A stretch of 64,000 bases of DNA from Bosea beijingensis (GCF_030758975.1 NZ_CP132359.1:4525528-4589527); one strand, 5' to 3'; shown: positions 43,379 to 51,505, counted from the stretch's first letter. The notes: a model not told the origin generated them from the letters alone. Program-made: numbers and translations.

Positions 43379-43392
43379 TTGAAACGATTTAA
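43379..43392. promoter_or_regulatory. Candidate operator just before the ICL-family gene
   Basis: TTGAAACGATTTAA shares AAACGATTT with the site at 41181-41193 read in reverse. It overlaps where a ribosome-binding site would be, so a bound repressor could block both transcription and translation start. A related CAAACGATCTGA lies at 43330-43341. Confidence 0.45.
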
Positions 43393-43394
43393 AG

Positions 43395-44234
43395 ATGGCA
43401 CAGAGCCCGCAGGTCGAAGCCTTCCGCAAGCTCCACGAGGCCGGCTGCTTCGTGATGCCCAACCCTTGGGATTTCGGCTCGGCGCGCTGGCTGCGCGGGC
43501 AGGGCTTCAAGGCGCTGGCGACGACAAGCGCCGGCTATGCCTTTACGCAAGCGCGTGCCGACCAGGACGTGCCGCGCGACATGATGCTTGCCCACCTCGC
43601 CGATATCGTGAAGGCGGTGCCTGACCTGCCGGTCAATGCCGATTTCGAGAACGGCTATGCCGATACGCCCGACGGCGTCGCCGCCAACGTCAAGCTCTGC
43701 GTCGCGACTGGTGTCGCGGGCCTGTCGATCGAGGACGCGACCGGGCGCCAGGACGAGCCCCTCTATCCGTTCGAGCTCGCGGTCGAGCGGATCAAGACTG
43801 CGCGCAAGGCGATCGACGAGACCGGTTCGGGCGTCGTGCTGACGGCGCGGGCCGAATGCTTCCTGACCGGCCATGCCGAGCCGCTGAAGGAATCGGTGCG
43901 GCGGATCGAGGCTTATGCGGCGGCGGGTGCGGACGTGCTCTATGCGCCAGGCCCGAAGACATCCGCCGACATTGCCGCCATCGTCAAGGCGGCCGGCGGC
44001 AAGCCGGTGAACACGCTGATCTATGGCGATTTCGGTTTGTCGGTTTCTGACATCGCAGCGACCGGCACGCGGCGCATCTCGATCGGCGGGGCGCTCGCAC
44101 GCGCTGCCTGGGCCGCCTTCATCGAGGCGACGCGACTGATCGCGGAGGATGGCAGCTTCAAGGGTTTTGCCGGCAACGGCCCCTCGGCGCCACTGAACCC
44201 GTTCTTCACCGCCGATCTGAAGGCGCGCTCGTGA
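43395..44234 (+). CDS. Isocitrate lyase / PEP mutase-family enzyme
   Basis: The 279-residue protein has the ICL/PEPM barrel pattern. FVMPNPWDFGSARWL is near residue 19. ALATTSAGYAF follows, then VNADFENGYADTPDGV (metal-binding Asp/Glu region), and GLSIEDATG. In place of the catalytic KKCGH motif of true isocitrate lyase it reads TARAECFLTG. It therefore belongs to the oxaloacetate-decarboxylase/2,3-dimethylmalate-lyase-like or phosphonate-related branch. It probably cleaves a C-C bond of a 2-keto or hydroxy acid. It sits in the sugar-acid locus and its GTGA stop overlaps the next start. Confidence 0.88.
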   Translation: MAQSPQVEAFRKLHEAGCFVMPNPWDFGSARWLRGQGFKALATTSAGYAFTQARADQDVPRDMMLAHLADIVKAVPDLPVNADFENGYADTPDGVAANVKLCVATGVAGLSIEDATGRQDEPLYPFELAVERIKTARKAIDETGSGVVLTARAECFLTGHAEPLKESVRRIEAYAAAGADVLYAPGPKTSADIAAIVKAAGGKPVNTLIYGDFGLSVSDIAATGTRRISIGGALARAAWAAFIEATRLIAEDGSFKGFAGNGPSAPLNPFFTADLKARS

Positions 44235-44557
44235 GCCAGACCCTGCTCATCGCACCGGCCTGGCTCGGAAATAGCGGTCTTTGGACGATCGACGCGAAAG
44301 GCCGGCGCAAGGCCATCGATGCCGAGGATGCCGGCTTGCCGGACGATCTCGCGGACCGGCTGGAAGCCTGGATGGACGCGTTCGACGCGATCTATGAAGA
44401 GGATGACGAGGCGCGCTCGCGCTTTCCCGATGCCGTCGAGCAACTGGCCTGGGAAGCGGAAGGGGCAGCCATCGTCGAGGCGATCCGCGTCGAGCTGGGC
44501 GCCGGATGGAGCGTGACCGCCGATCTCACCGGCTGGCAGGAGATGACGAAGCCATGA
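44231..44557 (+). CDS. Small acidic hypothetical protein
   Basis: The 108-residue acidic protein starts at a GTG overlapping the previous stop. It begins with a beta-like segment (TLLIAPAWLGNSGLWTID). Helices rich in Asp/Glu follow (LADRLEAWMDAFDAIYEEDDEARSRF), and VEAIRVELGAGWSVTAD comes near the end. I do not recognise the family. It overlaps the next gene by four bases, so it is a coupled part of this operon. Confidence 0.7.
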   Translation: MSQTLLIAPAWLGNSGLWTIDAKGRRKAIDAEDAGLPDDLADRLEAWMDAFDAIYEEDDEARSRFPDAVEQLAWEAEGAAIVEAIRVELGAGWSVTADLTGWQEMTKP

Positions 44558-45726
44558 TGCCGATGATCGCACCGCCCGCTCAGTCCACGGTTCCGGCGGA
44601 CTGGAAGGCACCACCGTTCCCGCCGGCCAAGATTCTCGAAGGCCAGTATTGCCGGCTGGAGCCGCTCGATGTCGCCAGGCATATCGACGATATCTGGGCC
44701 TGCGACGTCGCGCGCGGCGATGTCTGGGACTGGCTGCCGGCCGCGCCGCCGAAGGACAAGGAAGCCTATCGCGCGCTGCTCGACACGATGGTGGCCAAGG
44801 CTGGCATCGTGCCGCTCGCGGTGATCGACAAGGCCGATGGCAAGGCCAAGGGCCATCTCTGGATCATGGAGATCCGCCCCGAGCATGGCGTGTTCGAGGT
44901 CGGCTGGATCACCTATTCGCCGGCGCTGCAGCGGACGCGCGCGGCGACCGAGGCGATCTATCTCGTCGGCGATTACGGCTTCTCGCTCGGCTATCGCCGC
45001 TACGAGTGGAAGTGCAACAACCGGAACGAACCGTCCAAGCGCGCCGCCCTGCGCTTCGGCTTCCTGTACGAGGGCCTGTTCCGCCAGCACATGGTGGTGA
45101 AGGGCGCAAATCGTGACACCGCCTGGTTCTCGATCCTCGACGGCGAATGGCCGGTGCGGGCCCAGGCCTTCCGCCGCTGGCTGGCGCCGTCCAACTTCGA
45201 CAAGCAGGGCCAGCAAAAGCTCTCGCTCGCTGCCTTCAACCAGACCGGCGGCCATGTCGGCGCGGTCGGCCTGCGCCGGGCCGGGCTTGCCGATATCCCG
45301 GCGATCCTCGCCCTCAAGAACGCGGCCTATACGCCGAATGAGAGCATCATCGGTGTGCCCTCGCTGCCGCGCATCGCCGACTACACGCAGGTTGTCGCCG
45401 AGCATGAGGTCTGGCTCGCGGAAGGCGAGGGCGGCGCGCTGGAAGCCGCGCTGGTGCTCGATATCGAGCCGGAGGACTTCACCGTCTGGAGCGTCGCCGT
45501 CGCGCCCGAGGCCGGCGGGCGCAAGCTCGGGGCCGCGCTGATGACCTTTGCCGACGAGCGGGCGCAGGCGCTCGGCTATGCTTCAGTGCATCTCTACACC
45601 CACGCCAAGCTGACCCAGCGCATCGGCTGGTACGGGCGGCTGGGCTTCGCCATCACGCATCATGAGGACATGGCCGACCGGCGGCTGACCCATATGCGCA
45701 AGACCTTCGCAAAAGCCGGGCAATAA
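44554..45726 (+). CDS. Tandem GNAT-domain acetyltransferase
   Basis: The 390-residue protein carries two GNAT units. The N-terminal one (about 15-210) is RimJ/RimL-like, with RLEPLDVARHIDDIW at its start and EVGWITYSPALQRTRAATEA, the acetyl-CoA region, followed by WKCNNRNEPSKRAALRFGF. The C-terminal one (about 235-385) is a classic GNAT, with VWSVAVAPEAGGRKLGAALMTFADERAQALG forming motif A and IGWYGRLGFAITHHEDM forming motif B. Both folds look complete. Such fusions are uncommon; the two halves could act on different amines or one may be regulatory. The ATG is at 44554. Confidence 0.85.
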   Translation: MMPMIAPPAQSTVPADWKAPPFPPAKILEGQYCRLEPLDVARHIDDIWACDVARGDVWDWLPAAPPKDKEAYRALLDTMVAKAGIVPLAVIDKADGKAKGHLWIMEIRPEHGVFEVGWITYSPALQRTRAATEAIYLVGDYGFSLGYRRYEWKCNNRNEPSKRAALRFGFLYEGLFRQHMVVKGANRDTAWFSILDGEWPVRAQAFRRWLAPSNFDKQGQQKLSLAAFNQTGGHVGAVGLRRAGLADIPAILALKNAAYTPNESIIGVPSLPRIADYTQVVAEHEVWLAEGEGGALEAALVLDIEPEDFTVWSVAVAPEAGGRKLGAALMTFADERAQALGYASVHLYTHAKLTQRIGWYGRLGFAITHHEDMADRRLTHMRKTFAKAGQ

Positions 45727-45738
45727 AAGGAAACGAGC

Positions 45739-46485
45739 ATGGCAGGACGTTTGAAGGGCAAGGTCGCGGTCGTCACCGCCGCGGGGCAGGGGATCGGCCG
45801 GGCTATCGCCGAGGCCTTCGTCGCCGAAGGCGCCACCGTCTGGGCGACCGACAAGGACGTCGCCCTACTGGAGGGCATTCCGAAGGCGAAGAAGCGCAAG
45901 CTCGACGTGCTCTCCAGCAAGGCGGTCAATGCCTTCGCCGAGAAGGTCGGTCCCGTCGACATCCTCGTGAACGCCGCCGGCTTCGTCCATCACGGCACGG
46001 TGCTCGACACCGACGACAAGGCCTGGGATTTCTCCTTCGACCTCAACGTCAAGTCGATGCACCGCACGATTCAGGCCTTCCTGCCCGCCATGCTGGCCAA
46101 GGGTTCGGGCTCGATCGTCAATATCGCGTCCGGCGCCGGCTCGGTGCGCGGCATCCCGAACCGCTACGCCTATGGCGCGACCAAGGCGGCGGTGATCGGC
46201 CTGACCAAGGCGGTCGCGGCCGACTACATCAAGAAGGGCGTGCGCGCCAACGCGATCTGCCCCGGCACGATCCAGTCGCCCTCGCTCGATCAGCGCATCA
46301 AGGACCTCGCCCAGGCGACGAAGACGACCGAGGCCGCCGCCCGGCAAGCCTTCATCGATCGTCAGCCCATGGGGCGGCTCGGCACGGCCGAGGAGATCGC
46401 CGCGCTCGCGGTTTATCTCGCCGCGGACGAGTCGAGCTACACGACGGGCCAGATCCATCTGGCGGATGGCGGTTTCGCCCTCTGA
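45739..46485 (+). CDS. SDR dehydrogenase (BDH2/DHRS6-like)
   Basis: The 248-residue SDR has TAAGQGIG as its cofactor motif, WATDKD with the Asp that selects NAD, NAAG, and the catalytic YAYGATKAA region. The overall pattern, with LDVLSSKAVNAFAEKVGPVDILVNAAGFVHHG, is the BDH2/DHRS6-like group. Bacterial members include 3-hydroxybutyrate and 2-keto-3-deoxy-L-fuconate dehydrogenases. With a sugar-acid dehydratase upstream, the latter type of reaction is plausible. AGGAAA precedes the ATG. A strong terminator follows at 46497-46525. Confidence 0.87.
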   Translation: MAGRLKGKVAVVTAAGQGIGRAIAEAFVAEGATVWATDKDVALLEGIPKAKKRKLDVLSSKAVNAFAEKVGPVDILVNAAGFVHHGTVLDTDDKAWDFSFDLNVKSMHRTIQAFLPAMLAKGSGSIVNIASGAGSVRGIPNRYAYGATKAAVIGLTKAVAADYIKKGVRANAICPGTIQSPSLDQRIKDLAQATKTTEAAARQAFIDRQPMGRLGTAEEIAALAVYLAADESSYTTGQIHLADGGFAL

Positions 46486-46496
46486 GGCGTGCTTCC

Positions 46497-46525
46497 GAAT
46501 GGAGGGCGGCCAGCGCCCTCCATTC
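46497..46525 (+). terminator. Terminator after the SDR gene
   Basis: An 11-base perfect stem (46497-46507 with 46515-46525, arms GAATGGAGGGC and GCCCTCCATTC) and a 7-base loop. It is 12 bases past the stop. The trailing U content is low, so efficiency is uncertain. It separates the SDR unit from the tandem dehydrogenase genes. Confidence 0.75.
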
Positions 46526-46582
46526 TCCTGACGCGGTTGCCAGCAAGAGCGACCCGAGACGAGAACCGGACAGGGAGATCTC

Positions 46583-47569
46583 ATGCATGTCCTGATCACG
46601 GGTGCGGCCGGCATGGTCGGCCGCAGGTTGGCGGAGCGTCTGGCCCGCGAAGGCCAATGCGCCGGCCAGGCGATCGACAGGTTGACGCTGACCGATGTGG
46701 TGCCGGCTTCGCTGCCGCCGGAGCTTGCCGATCGCGCGACGATCCGCGTCGAGGATGCCGGCGATGCGGCCGTCGCCAAGCAGCTCGCGGCGCTGCGGCC
46801 GGACCTGATCTTCCACCTCGCAGCGATCATCTCCGGCGAAGCCGAGCGCGATTTCGATAAGGGCTACCGCGTCAATCTCGACGGCATGCTGAACCTGCTG
46901 GAGGCGATCCGGCACGAGGGCGGCTCGGATTACGTGCCGAAGCTCGTCTTCACCAGCTCCAGCGGCATCTTCGGCGCGCCGTTCCCGTCGTCGATCTCCG
47001 ACGAGTTCCACGTTACGCCCCTGACCAGCTACGGCACGCAGAAAGCGATCGGCGAATTGCTGCTGGCCGACTACACCAGGCGCGGCTTCATCGATGGCGT
47101 CGGCATCCGCTTTCCCTCGATCGTGGTTCGGCCGGGCAAGCCCAATGCCTCCGCCGGCGGCTTTTTCTCCGGCATCATCCGCGAGCCGCTGCAGGGCGTG
47201 GAAGCGCTGCTACCGGTTGGCGAGGAGGTGCTCTTCACCCATGCGAGCCCGCGCTCCGCGGTCGGCTTCCTGATCCATGCCGCCGGCCTTTCCCGCGAAC
47301 AGCTCGGCCCGCGCGTCAACCTGACCATGCCGGGTGTCTGCGTCACCGTCGGCGAGCAGATCGAGGCGCTCCGGCGCATCGCCGGCGACAGGGCGGTGAA
47401 GCTGATCCGGCGCGCACCCGATCCGGCTTCGGCGGCGATCGTCGCCGGCTGGCCGACCCGCTTCGATGCGAAGCGCGCGCTGGCGCTGGGCTTCACGGCC
47501 GAGCGCGATTTCGACGAGATCATCCGCGTCCATATCGAAGACGATCTCGGTGGCCATCTTCCGAACTGA
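46583..47569 (+). CDS. denD: D-erythronate dehydrogenase-like NAD-dependent epimerase-family protein, copy 1
   Basis: The 328-residue extended SDR has ITGAAGMVGRRLAERLA at the N terminus (GxxGxxG). FHLAAIISGEAERDFDKGYRVNLDG and FTSSSGIFGAP come next, then the YGTQK catalytic motif (Tyr-x3-Lys), GVGIRFPSIVVRPGKPNASAGGFFSGIIREPL, and HASPRSAVGFLIHAA. This matches the DenD family, which oxidises D-erythronate at C2 or C3 in four-carbon acid-sugar catabolism. No kinase, isomerase or aldolase of the known pathway is nearby, so the substrate remains open. GGGAG precedes the ATG. Copy 2 follows after 34 bases. Confidence 0.8.
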   Translation: MHVLITGAAGMVGRRLAERLAREGQCAGQAIDRLTLTDVVPASLPPELADRATIRVEDAGDAAVAKQLAALRPDLIFHLAAIISGEAERDFDKGYRVNLDGMLNLLEAIRHEGGSDYVPKLVFTSSSGIFGAPFPSSISDEFHVTPLTSYGTQKAIGELLLADYTRRGFIDGVGIRFPSIVVRPGKPNASAGGFFSGIIREPLQGVEALLPVGEEVLFTHASPRSAVGFLIHAAGLSREQLGPRVNLTMPGVCVTVGEQIEALRRIAGDRAVKLIRRAPDPASAAIVAGWPTRFDAKRALALGFTAERDFDEIIRVHIEDDLGGHLPN

Positions 47570-47603
47570 CGACTCTTAAAAGCGAACCCTCAGGACAGAT
47601 AAG

Positions 47604-48584
47604 ATGCATATTCTCGTTCTCGGCGGCGCCGGCATGGTCGGGCGCAAGTTCATCGAGCGGCTGGCGCGCGACGGCCAACTCGGCGGCAAGCCGGTGACGC
47701 GCGTAACGGCGCAGGACGTCGTCGTCGCTTCGCCGCCGCCTGCCGCGCCCTTTGATTTCGAGGCGGTGGTCTCCGATCTCTCGATCCACGGCGAATCCGA
47801 GAAGCTGATCGCGACGCGGCCGGAGGTGATCATCCATCTCGCGGCGGTGGTCTCGGGCGAGGCAGAGGCCGATTTCGACAAGGGCTACCGGATCAATCTC
47901 GACGGCACGCGCTATCTCTTCGAAGCGATCCGCCATGCGGAAGGCTACACGCCGCGCGTCGTGTTTACCTCGTCGGTCGCGGTGTTCGGCGCGCCGTTCC
48001 ACGACAAGATCGAGGACGAGTTCTTCACGACGCCATTGACCAGCTATGGCACGCAGAAGGCGATCGGCGAACTGCTGCTCTGCGACTATTCGCGGCGCGG
48101 CTTCTTCAATGGTGTGGGTATTCGCCTGCCAACGATCTGCGTGCGGCCGGGCAAGCCGAACAAGGCGGCCTCCGGTTTCTTCTCCAACATCATCCGCGAG
48201 CCGCTGAACGGCGAGGAAGCGGTGCTGCCGGTCTCCGACCAGGTCCGCCACTGGCACGCTTCGCCACGCTCGGCCGTCGGATTCCTGATCCATGCCGCGA
48301 CGATGGATACGGCCGCGATCGGCCCACGCCGGGCGCTGACCATGCCAGGCTATTCCTGCACCGTCGCCGAGCAGATCGAGACCCTGCGCAAGGTCGCCGG
48401 CGAGAACGTGGTGAAGCGCATCCGCCGCGAGACCGACCCGGTGATCGACAAGATCGTCGCCGGCTGGCCGCGCAACTTCAATCCGCAGCGGGCGCTGGCG
48501 CTCGGCTTCAAGGCGGAGGCGAATTTCGAGGAGATCATCCGCGTGCATATCGAGGACGAACTGCACGGGACCTTCGTGAAGTAA
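47604..48584 (+). CDS. denD: D-erythronate dehydrogenase-like NAD-dependent epimerase-family protein, copy 2
   Basis: The 326-residue tandem paralogue of the preceding gene shares the landmarks. LGGAGMVGRKFIERLA is the cofactor loop and IIHLAAVVSGEAEADFDKGYRINLDGT follows. FTSSVAVFGAP, YGTQKAIGELLL with the catalytic Tyr/Lys, RLPTICVRPGKPNKAASGFFSNIIREPL and HASPRSAVGFLIHAA complete the set. The two copies are clearly homologous but well diverged, so this is an old duplication, perhaps with different chirality or substrate. It is closed by the terminator at 48591-48621. Confidence 0.8.
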   Translation: MHILVLGGAGMVGRKFIERLARDGQLGGKPVTRVTAQDVVVASPPPAAPFDFEAVVSDLSIHGESEKLIATRPEVIIHLAAVVSGEAEADFDKGYRINLDGTRYLFEAIRHAEGYTPRVVFTSSVAVFGAPFHDKIEDEFFTTPLTSYGTQKAIGELLLCDYSRRGFFNGVGIRLPTICVRPGKPNKAASGFFSNIIREPLNGEEAVLPVSDQVRHWHASPRSAVGFLIHAATMDTAAIGPRRALTMPGYSCTVAEQIETLRKVAGENVVKRIRRETDPVIDKIVAGWPRNFNPQRALALGFKAEANFEEIIRVHIEDELHGTFVK

Positions 48585-48590
48585 GGTAAC

Positions 48591-48621
48591 AAAAAGGGCG
48601 GCCGGTGAGGCCGCCCTTTCC
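48591..48621. terminator. Bidirectional terminator between denD copy 2 and the diguanylate cyclase
   Basis: Perfect 11-base stem AAAGGGCGGCC / GGCCGCCCTTT (48593-48603, 48609-48619) with a 5-base loop. On the minus strand it runs into five T residues, serving the diguanylate cyclase gene. On the plus strand it follows the denD stop by 6 bases. Confidence 0.88.
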
Positions 48622-48642
48622 ATAGGTGGTGCTCGCCTGCGG

Positions 48643-49575
48643 TCAGCTTTCAGGTGAGCTTGTCGTAACCGATGCTGTCTGGATGATCGCTGCGCTGGCC
48701 TCGATCGTCTGCACGCGGTTCCGGCCGTCGCCCTTGGCCTGATAGAGATACTCGTCGGCGATGCGCAGCATGTCCTTGAAATGCTCGCGCAGTATATTCG
48801 CTTCGTGGACGCCGAAGCTCGCCGTGATGCGCCGGCCCCGAAGAGTCTCGATCTGCAGGGCCGCGATGGCCTCACGCAGCCGCTCGGCGATCTGCACGGC
48901 TTCCTTGAGATTCGTTCCCGGCAGGAAGGCGCAGAACTCCTCGCCGCCGAGTCGCGCGACCAGATCATAGGGACGCAGCACGCGCTTCATGGTTTCGGCG
49001 ATGGCGACGAGCACCTCGTCGCCGGCATCATGGCCGAACGTGTCGTTGATGCTCTTGAAGTGGTCGATGTCGAGCACGATGACCGAGAGCGACTTCTGCT
49101 CGCGGCGCGAGCGCGCGATCTCGGAGCTGACGACCTCGGCCAGCCAGCGGCGGTTGCCGAGACCTGTCAGCATGTCCGAAAAGGCCTGGCGCTTCAGGCG
49201 ATTGAGCTTCTCCTCGAGGCTGTTGATCAGCGCGCGTACCTCATCGGTCAGGTGCCCGACATCGTCGTCGCGCTGCTTGACGAGGCGCGGGATGCGGCCT
49301 TCGAGCCGGTAGCTCTTCAAGCCGCGTGCAAGATCGCTCACGGGTAGCAGCAGATGCCGCATTACGATGAAGGCGAATGCAGTCCCGGCGATCGTCGCCA
49401 ACAATATGATGGCCAGGATGGCCTGGGCGCTGATCGCAGCACCAGATGCGACATAGGCTGCGATAGAAATGATCGGGATATGGGTAGCAACGAAACAGCC
49501 GGCAAAAGCCTGAGCCAGCAAGGAAGAACTTAGAAATTCTCGAATCTGCGTCGTCTTACGTTTCACAAGGCACAC
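48643..49575 (-). CDS. Membrane diguanylate cyclase (HAMP-GGDEF)
   Basis: The 310-residue protein has two hydrophobic helices (~23-47 and ~50-72) and a HAMP-like linker (~73-125). A GGDEF domain follows with the active GGEEF motif at 210-214. The inhibitory RxxD site is intact (RPYD at 201-204, five residues before GGEEF). It should make c-di-GMP and be product-inhibited. The short region between the helices gives little room for a periplasmic sensor. It is monocistronic. Confidence 0.93.
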   Translation of the reverse strand: MCLVKRKTTQIREFLSSSLLAQAFAGCFVATHIPIISIAAYVASGAAISAQAILAIILLATIAGTAFAFIVMRHLLLPVSDLARGLKSYRLEGRIPRLVKQRDDDVGHLTDEVRALINSLEEKLNRLKRQAFSDMLTGLGNRRWLAEVVSSEIARSRREQKSLSVIVLDIDHFKSINDTFGHDAGDEVLVAIAETMKRVLRPYDLVARLGGEEFCAFLPGTNLKEAVQIAERLREAIAALQIETLRGRRITASFGVHEANILREHFKDMLRIADEYLYQAKGDGRNRVQTIEASAAIIQTASVTTSSPES

Positions 49576-49672
49576 TCCGCTTGTTCAGAGTGCGCAACGG
49601 CTAGCAGCCGGAGGCTTCACTGAAGGTGATCGAATTCGCTCGCATTTTAACGAGTTGCACCGTTCCGACAGC

Positions 49673-49703
49673 AAAAGAAGTGGCGGTCTCTGGCCGCCAC
49701 TTC
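49673..49703 (-). terminator. Terminator of the GNAT gene
   Basis: Stem GAAGTGGCGG / CCGCCACTTC (49677-49686, 49694-49703) with a 7-base loop, followed on the minus strand by four T residues. It is 30 bases beyond the GNAT stop. Confidence 0.85.
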
Positions 49704-49732
49704 TTCGGGTTGTACAGCCCGATGCCGAGTAA

Positions 49733-50425
49733 TCAGGCCGGGCAGGGCTCGGCCTGTTCCTGCTGGCGGCGCGGGGGTATGCCGAGCGCCGGCGCGCGTG
49801 CCGGCTCCTCGTCCGCCTCCGGATCGGGCGCATGCGCCCAGCCGCTGGCGCTCCAGCTCTTCAGGGCCGCCCAGGTCGAGCGGTCGAGCCGGAACTGCTC
49901 GCACGGGAAAAGTCCGCCACGCGCCGGCAGCGACTTCAGGAACGAGCCCTCGGAGCGGAAGCCGGACTTCTCCAGCACCCGCCGCGAGGCCGGGTTGATG
50001 ACGCGGGTATCCGCCTCGATCGCCGGCAGCTCGATCAGCGAGAACAGGCTGTCGATCAACCCCTGCACCGCCTCGGTCGCGTAGCCCTTGCCCCAATGCG
50101 GGGTGCCGAGCCAGTAGCCGATGAAGGGCACGCCCGTCGCCTGCCTGTGCGCGCTGACCATGCCGATCAGTTCGTTGGGCTTCGAGCGGGGGGTGATGGC
50201 CAGCGCGAGATGCTCGCCCAGGGCATTGCCCTTGCGGGCCCCGAAGATGAAGGGCTCGACCGCCTGGGGCGGGTAGGGATGGGGAATCGATGCCGTCATC
50301 TCCGCCACCGCTTTCTCGCCGGCAAGGCGCAGGATGGCATTGGCATCGGCCATGCGGGGCCAACGCAGCCAGAGACGGCGGGTCTCGAGCCGGAAGACAT
50401 CGTCGCGGGTCAGTTCGGGGAACAT
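49733..50425 (-). CDS. RimJ/RimL-type GNAT N-acetyltransferase
   Basis: The 230-residue protein has a RimJ/RimL-like GNAT fold. LETRRLWLRWPRMADANAILRLAG is at the start, IGYWLGTPHWGKGYATEAVQGLIDSLF is the acetyl-CoA motif A, and NPASRRVLEKSGFRSEG is motif B. A proline/alanine/glutamate-rich tail of ~35 residues follows the domain. It probably acetylates a protein or small-molecule amine. It lies downstream of rpmA, as GNAT genes commonly do in this order; the rpmA terminator separates them. GGAGAG precedes the ATG at 50425. Confidence 0.88.
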   Translation of the reverse strand: MFPELTRDDVFRLETRRLWLRWPRMADANAILRLAGEKAVAEMTASIPHPYPPQAVEPFIFGARKGNALGEHLALAITPRSKPNELIGMVSAHRQATGVPFIGYWLGTPHWGKGYATEAVQGLIDSLFSLIELPAIEADTRVINPASRRVLEKSGFRSEGSFLKSLPARGGLFPCEQFRLDRSTWAALKSWSASGWAHAPDPEADEEPARAPALGIPPRRQQEQAEPCPA

Positions 50426-50449
50426 ATCGTCTCTCCGTCGGCGCAAACG

Positions 50450-50483
50450 AAAAAGGGAGCTGGGACTTTGGTCCCATCTCCCC
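50450..50483 (-). terminator. Rho-independent terminator of rpmA
   Basis: Stem-loop GGGAG-A-TGGGAC / GTCCCA-GCTCCC (50455-50482) followed by five T on the minus strand (50454-50450). It lies ~100 bases after the rpmA stop and just upstream of the GNAT start. Confidence 0.88.
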
Positions 50484-50579
50484 TTCGCTGACCTTCGGGA
50501 GACCCTATTCGGGCCGTTTAACCCTTGATCCGTTCGGTTCGATGGAACCGGCGGATCGAGAGAATTCCCTATCCGCCTT

Positions 50580-50846
50580 TTACTCTGCGGCCTCTTGGGC
50601 CGGGACTACGTTCACGAAAGCTCGGCCGAGTTTCGTCGTGAATCGGACTCGGCCATTCGTCGTCGCAAAGAGGGTATGGTCTTTGCCCATGCCGACATTG
50701 GCGCCGGCATGCCACTTGGTGCCGCGCTGACGAATAATGATGTTGCCGGAAACGACCGCCTGGTCGCCGAACTTCTTCACGCCGAGGCGCTTGCTTTCAG
50801 AATCACGGCCGTTACGCGACGAGCCGCCTGCCTTTTTGTGAGCCAT
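50580..50846 (-). CDS. rpmA: 50S ribosomal protein L27
   Basis: The 88-residue protein begins [20 protein letters not shown] and contains [26 protein letters not shown], the full L27 pattern. The N terminus is the short Proteobacterial form with no cleavable leader. It follows rplU by 170 bases on the same strand, the usual rplU-rpmA pair. The next usual gene, obgE, is not in this window. Confidence 0.97.
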   Translation of the reverse strand: MAHKKAGGSSRNGRDSESKRLGVKKFGDQAVVSGNIIIRQRGTKWHAGANVGMGKDHTLFATTNGRVRFTTKLGRAFVNVVPAQEAAE

Positions 50847-50953
50847 AACGCCCTACCTCAAAACTTGTCGTGTCTCTCTAACCCGAATCGGCGGCGAAAG
50901 CCACCCGTCTCGGATACGAAATGCCGGAGCACCATTCTGTCAGGAGCGACAGA

Positions 50954-50972
50954 CCGGGACGAGCAGTCCCGG
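50954..50972. repeat. Perfect hairpin in the rplU-rpmA spacer
   Basis: Arms CCGGGAC and GTCCCGG with a 5-base loop. No U-run follows on the minus strand, so a processing or attenuation role is more likely than full termination. Confidence 0.6.
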
Positions 50973-51016
50973 GGATGGTGATCCGGCGCGGATTATCTGC
51001 GCCGGGAAACCCGGTC

Positions 51017-51505
51017 TCAGGCCTCGGACGCCTCGTCCTTGGCCTTCTTGGCAGGGGCCTTCTTGGCCGCGGCCTTCTTCGGCTTCTCAGCCGCCTCGCC
51101 AGCCTCGGCCTTGGCGGCCTTCGGCGCAGCCTTCGCCTTGGCGGCGGCCGGAGCAGCGGCGGCATCGGCCTTCTTCATCTCCGGCTTCTTGCCGCCGGTG
51201 AGGATGTCGGTGATGCGGATGACCGTCAGCTCGGCGCGGAAGCCGCGCTTGCGCTTGGAGTTCTGGCGGCGGCGCTTCTTGAAGGCGATGACCTTCTCGC
51301 CACGGGCCTGCTCGACGATCTCACCGACGACGGTGATCTCGGAGAGGGCCTTGGCGTCGAGCGTGGTCTTCTCGCCCTCGGTGAGCATCAGCACCGAGTC
51401 GAACGCGACGGTGTCGCCGGCGTTGCCCTCGATCTTGGCAGCGGTGATCTTGTCGTTGGCGGTAACGCGGAACTGCTTCCCGCCGGTCTTGATGACTGCG
51501 AACAT
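51017..51505 (-). CDS. rplU: 50S ribosomal protein L21 with Ala/Lys-rich tail
   Basis: The 162-residue protein starts MFAVIKTGGKQFRV. The L21 core (~residues 1-103) has IVEQARGEKVIAFKKRRRQNSKRKRGFRAE, then RITDILTGGK. Beyond this lies a ~55-residue tail of Ala, Lys and Glu repeats (KAAPKAAKAEAGEAAEKPKK). Such tails are common in Hyphomicrobiales but absent from E. coli L21; they probably form a flexible helix on the ribosome surface. GGAGG precedes the ATG at 51505 at a good spacing. Confidence 0.97.
   Translation of the reverse strand: MFAVIKTGGKQFRVTANDKITAAKIEGNAGDTVAFDSVLMLTEGEKTTLDAKALSEITVVGEIVEQARGEKVIAFKKRRRQNSKRKRGFRAELTVIRITDILTGGKKPEMKKADAAAAPAAAKAKAAPKAAKAEAGEAAEKPKKAAAKKAPAKKAKDEASEA

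Larger units (their letters stand above)
43068..43394. other. Intergenic region with hairpin and operator-like sites
   Basis: About 330 bases without a credible gene; a long overlapping open frame from 43109 runs through the next gene and is rejected. It holds a palindromic element (43185-43231) and two sites matching the dehydratase-side motif (43329-43341, 43379-43392), the latter almost touching the start codon at 43395. Confidence 0.6.

Noticed and set aside
43109..43624. Open frame overlapping the start of the ICL-family gene
   Set aside because: Composition is Arg/Pro/Ala-rich with no family match, and it runs through the clear ICL/PEPM gene in another frame.
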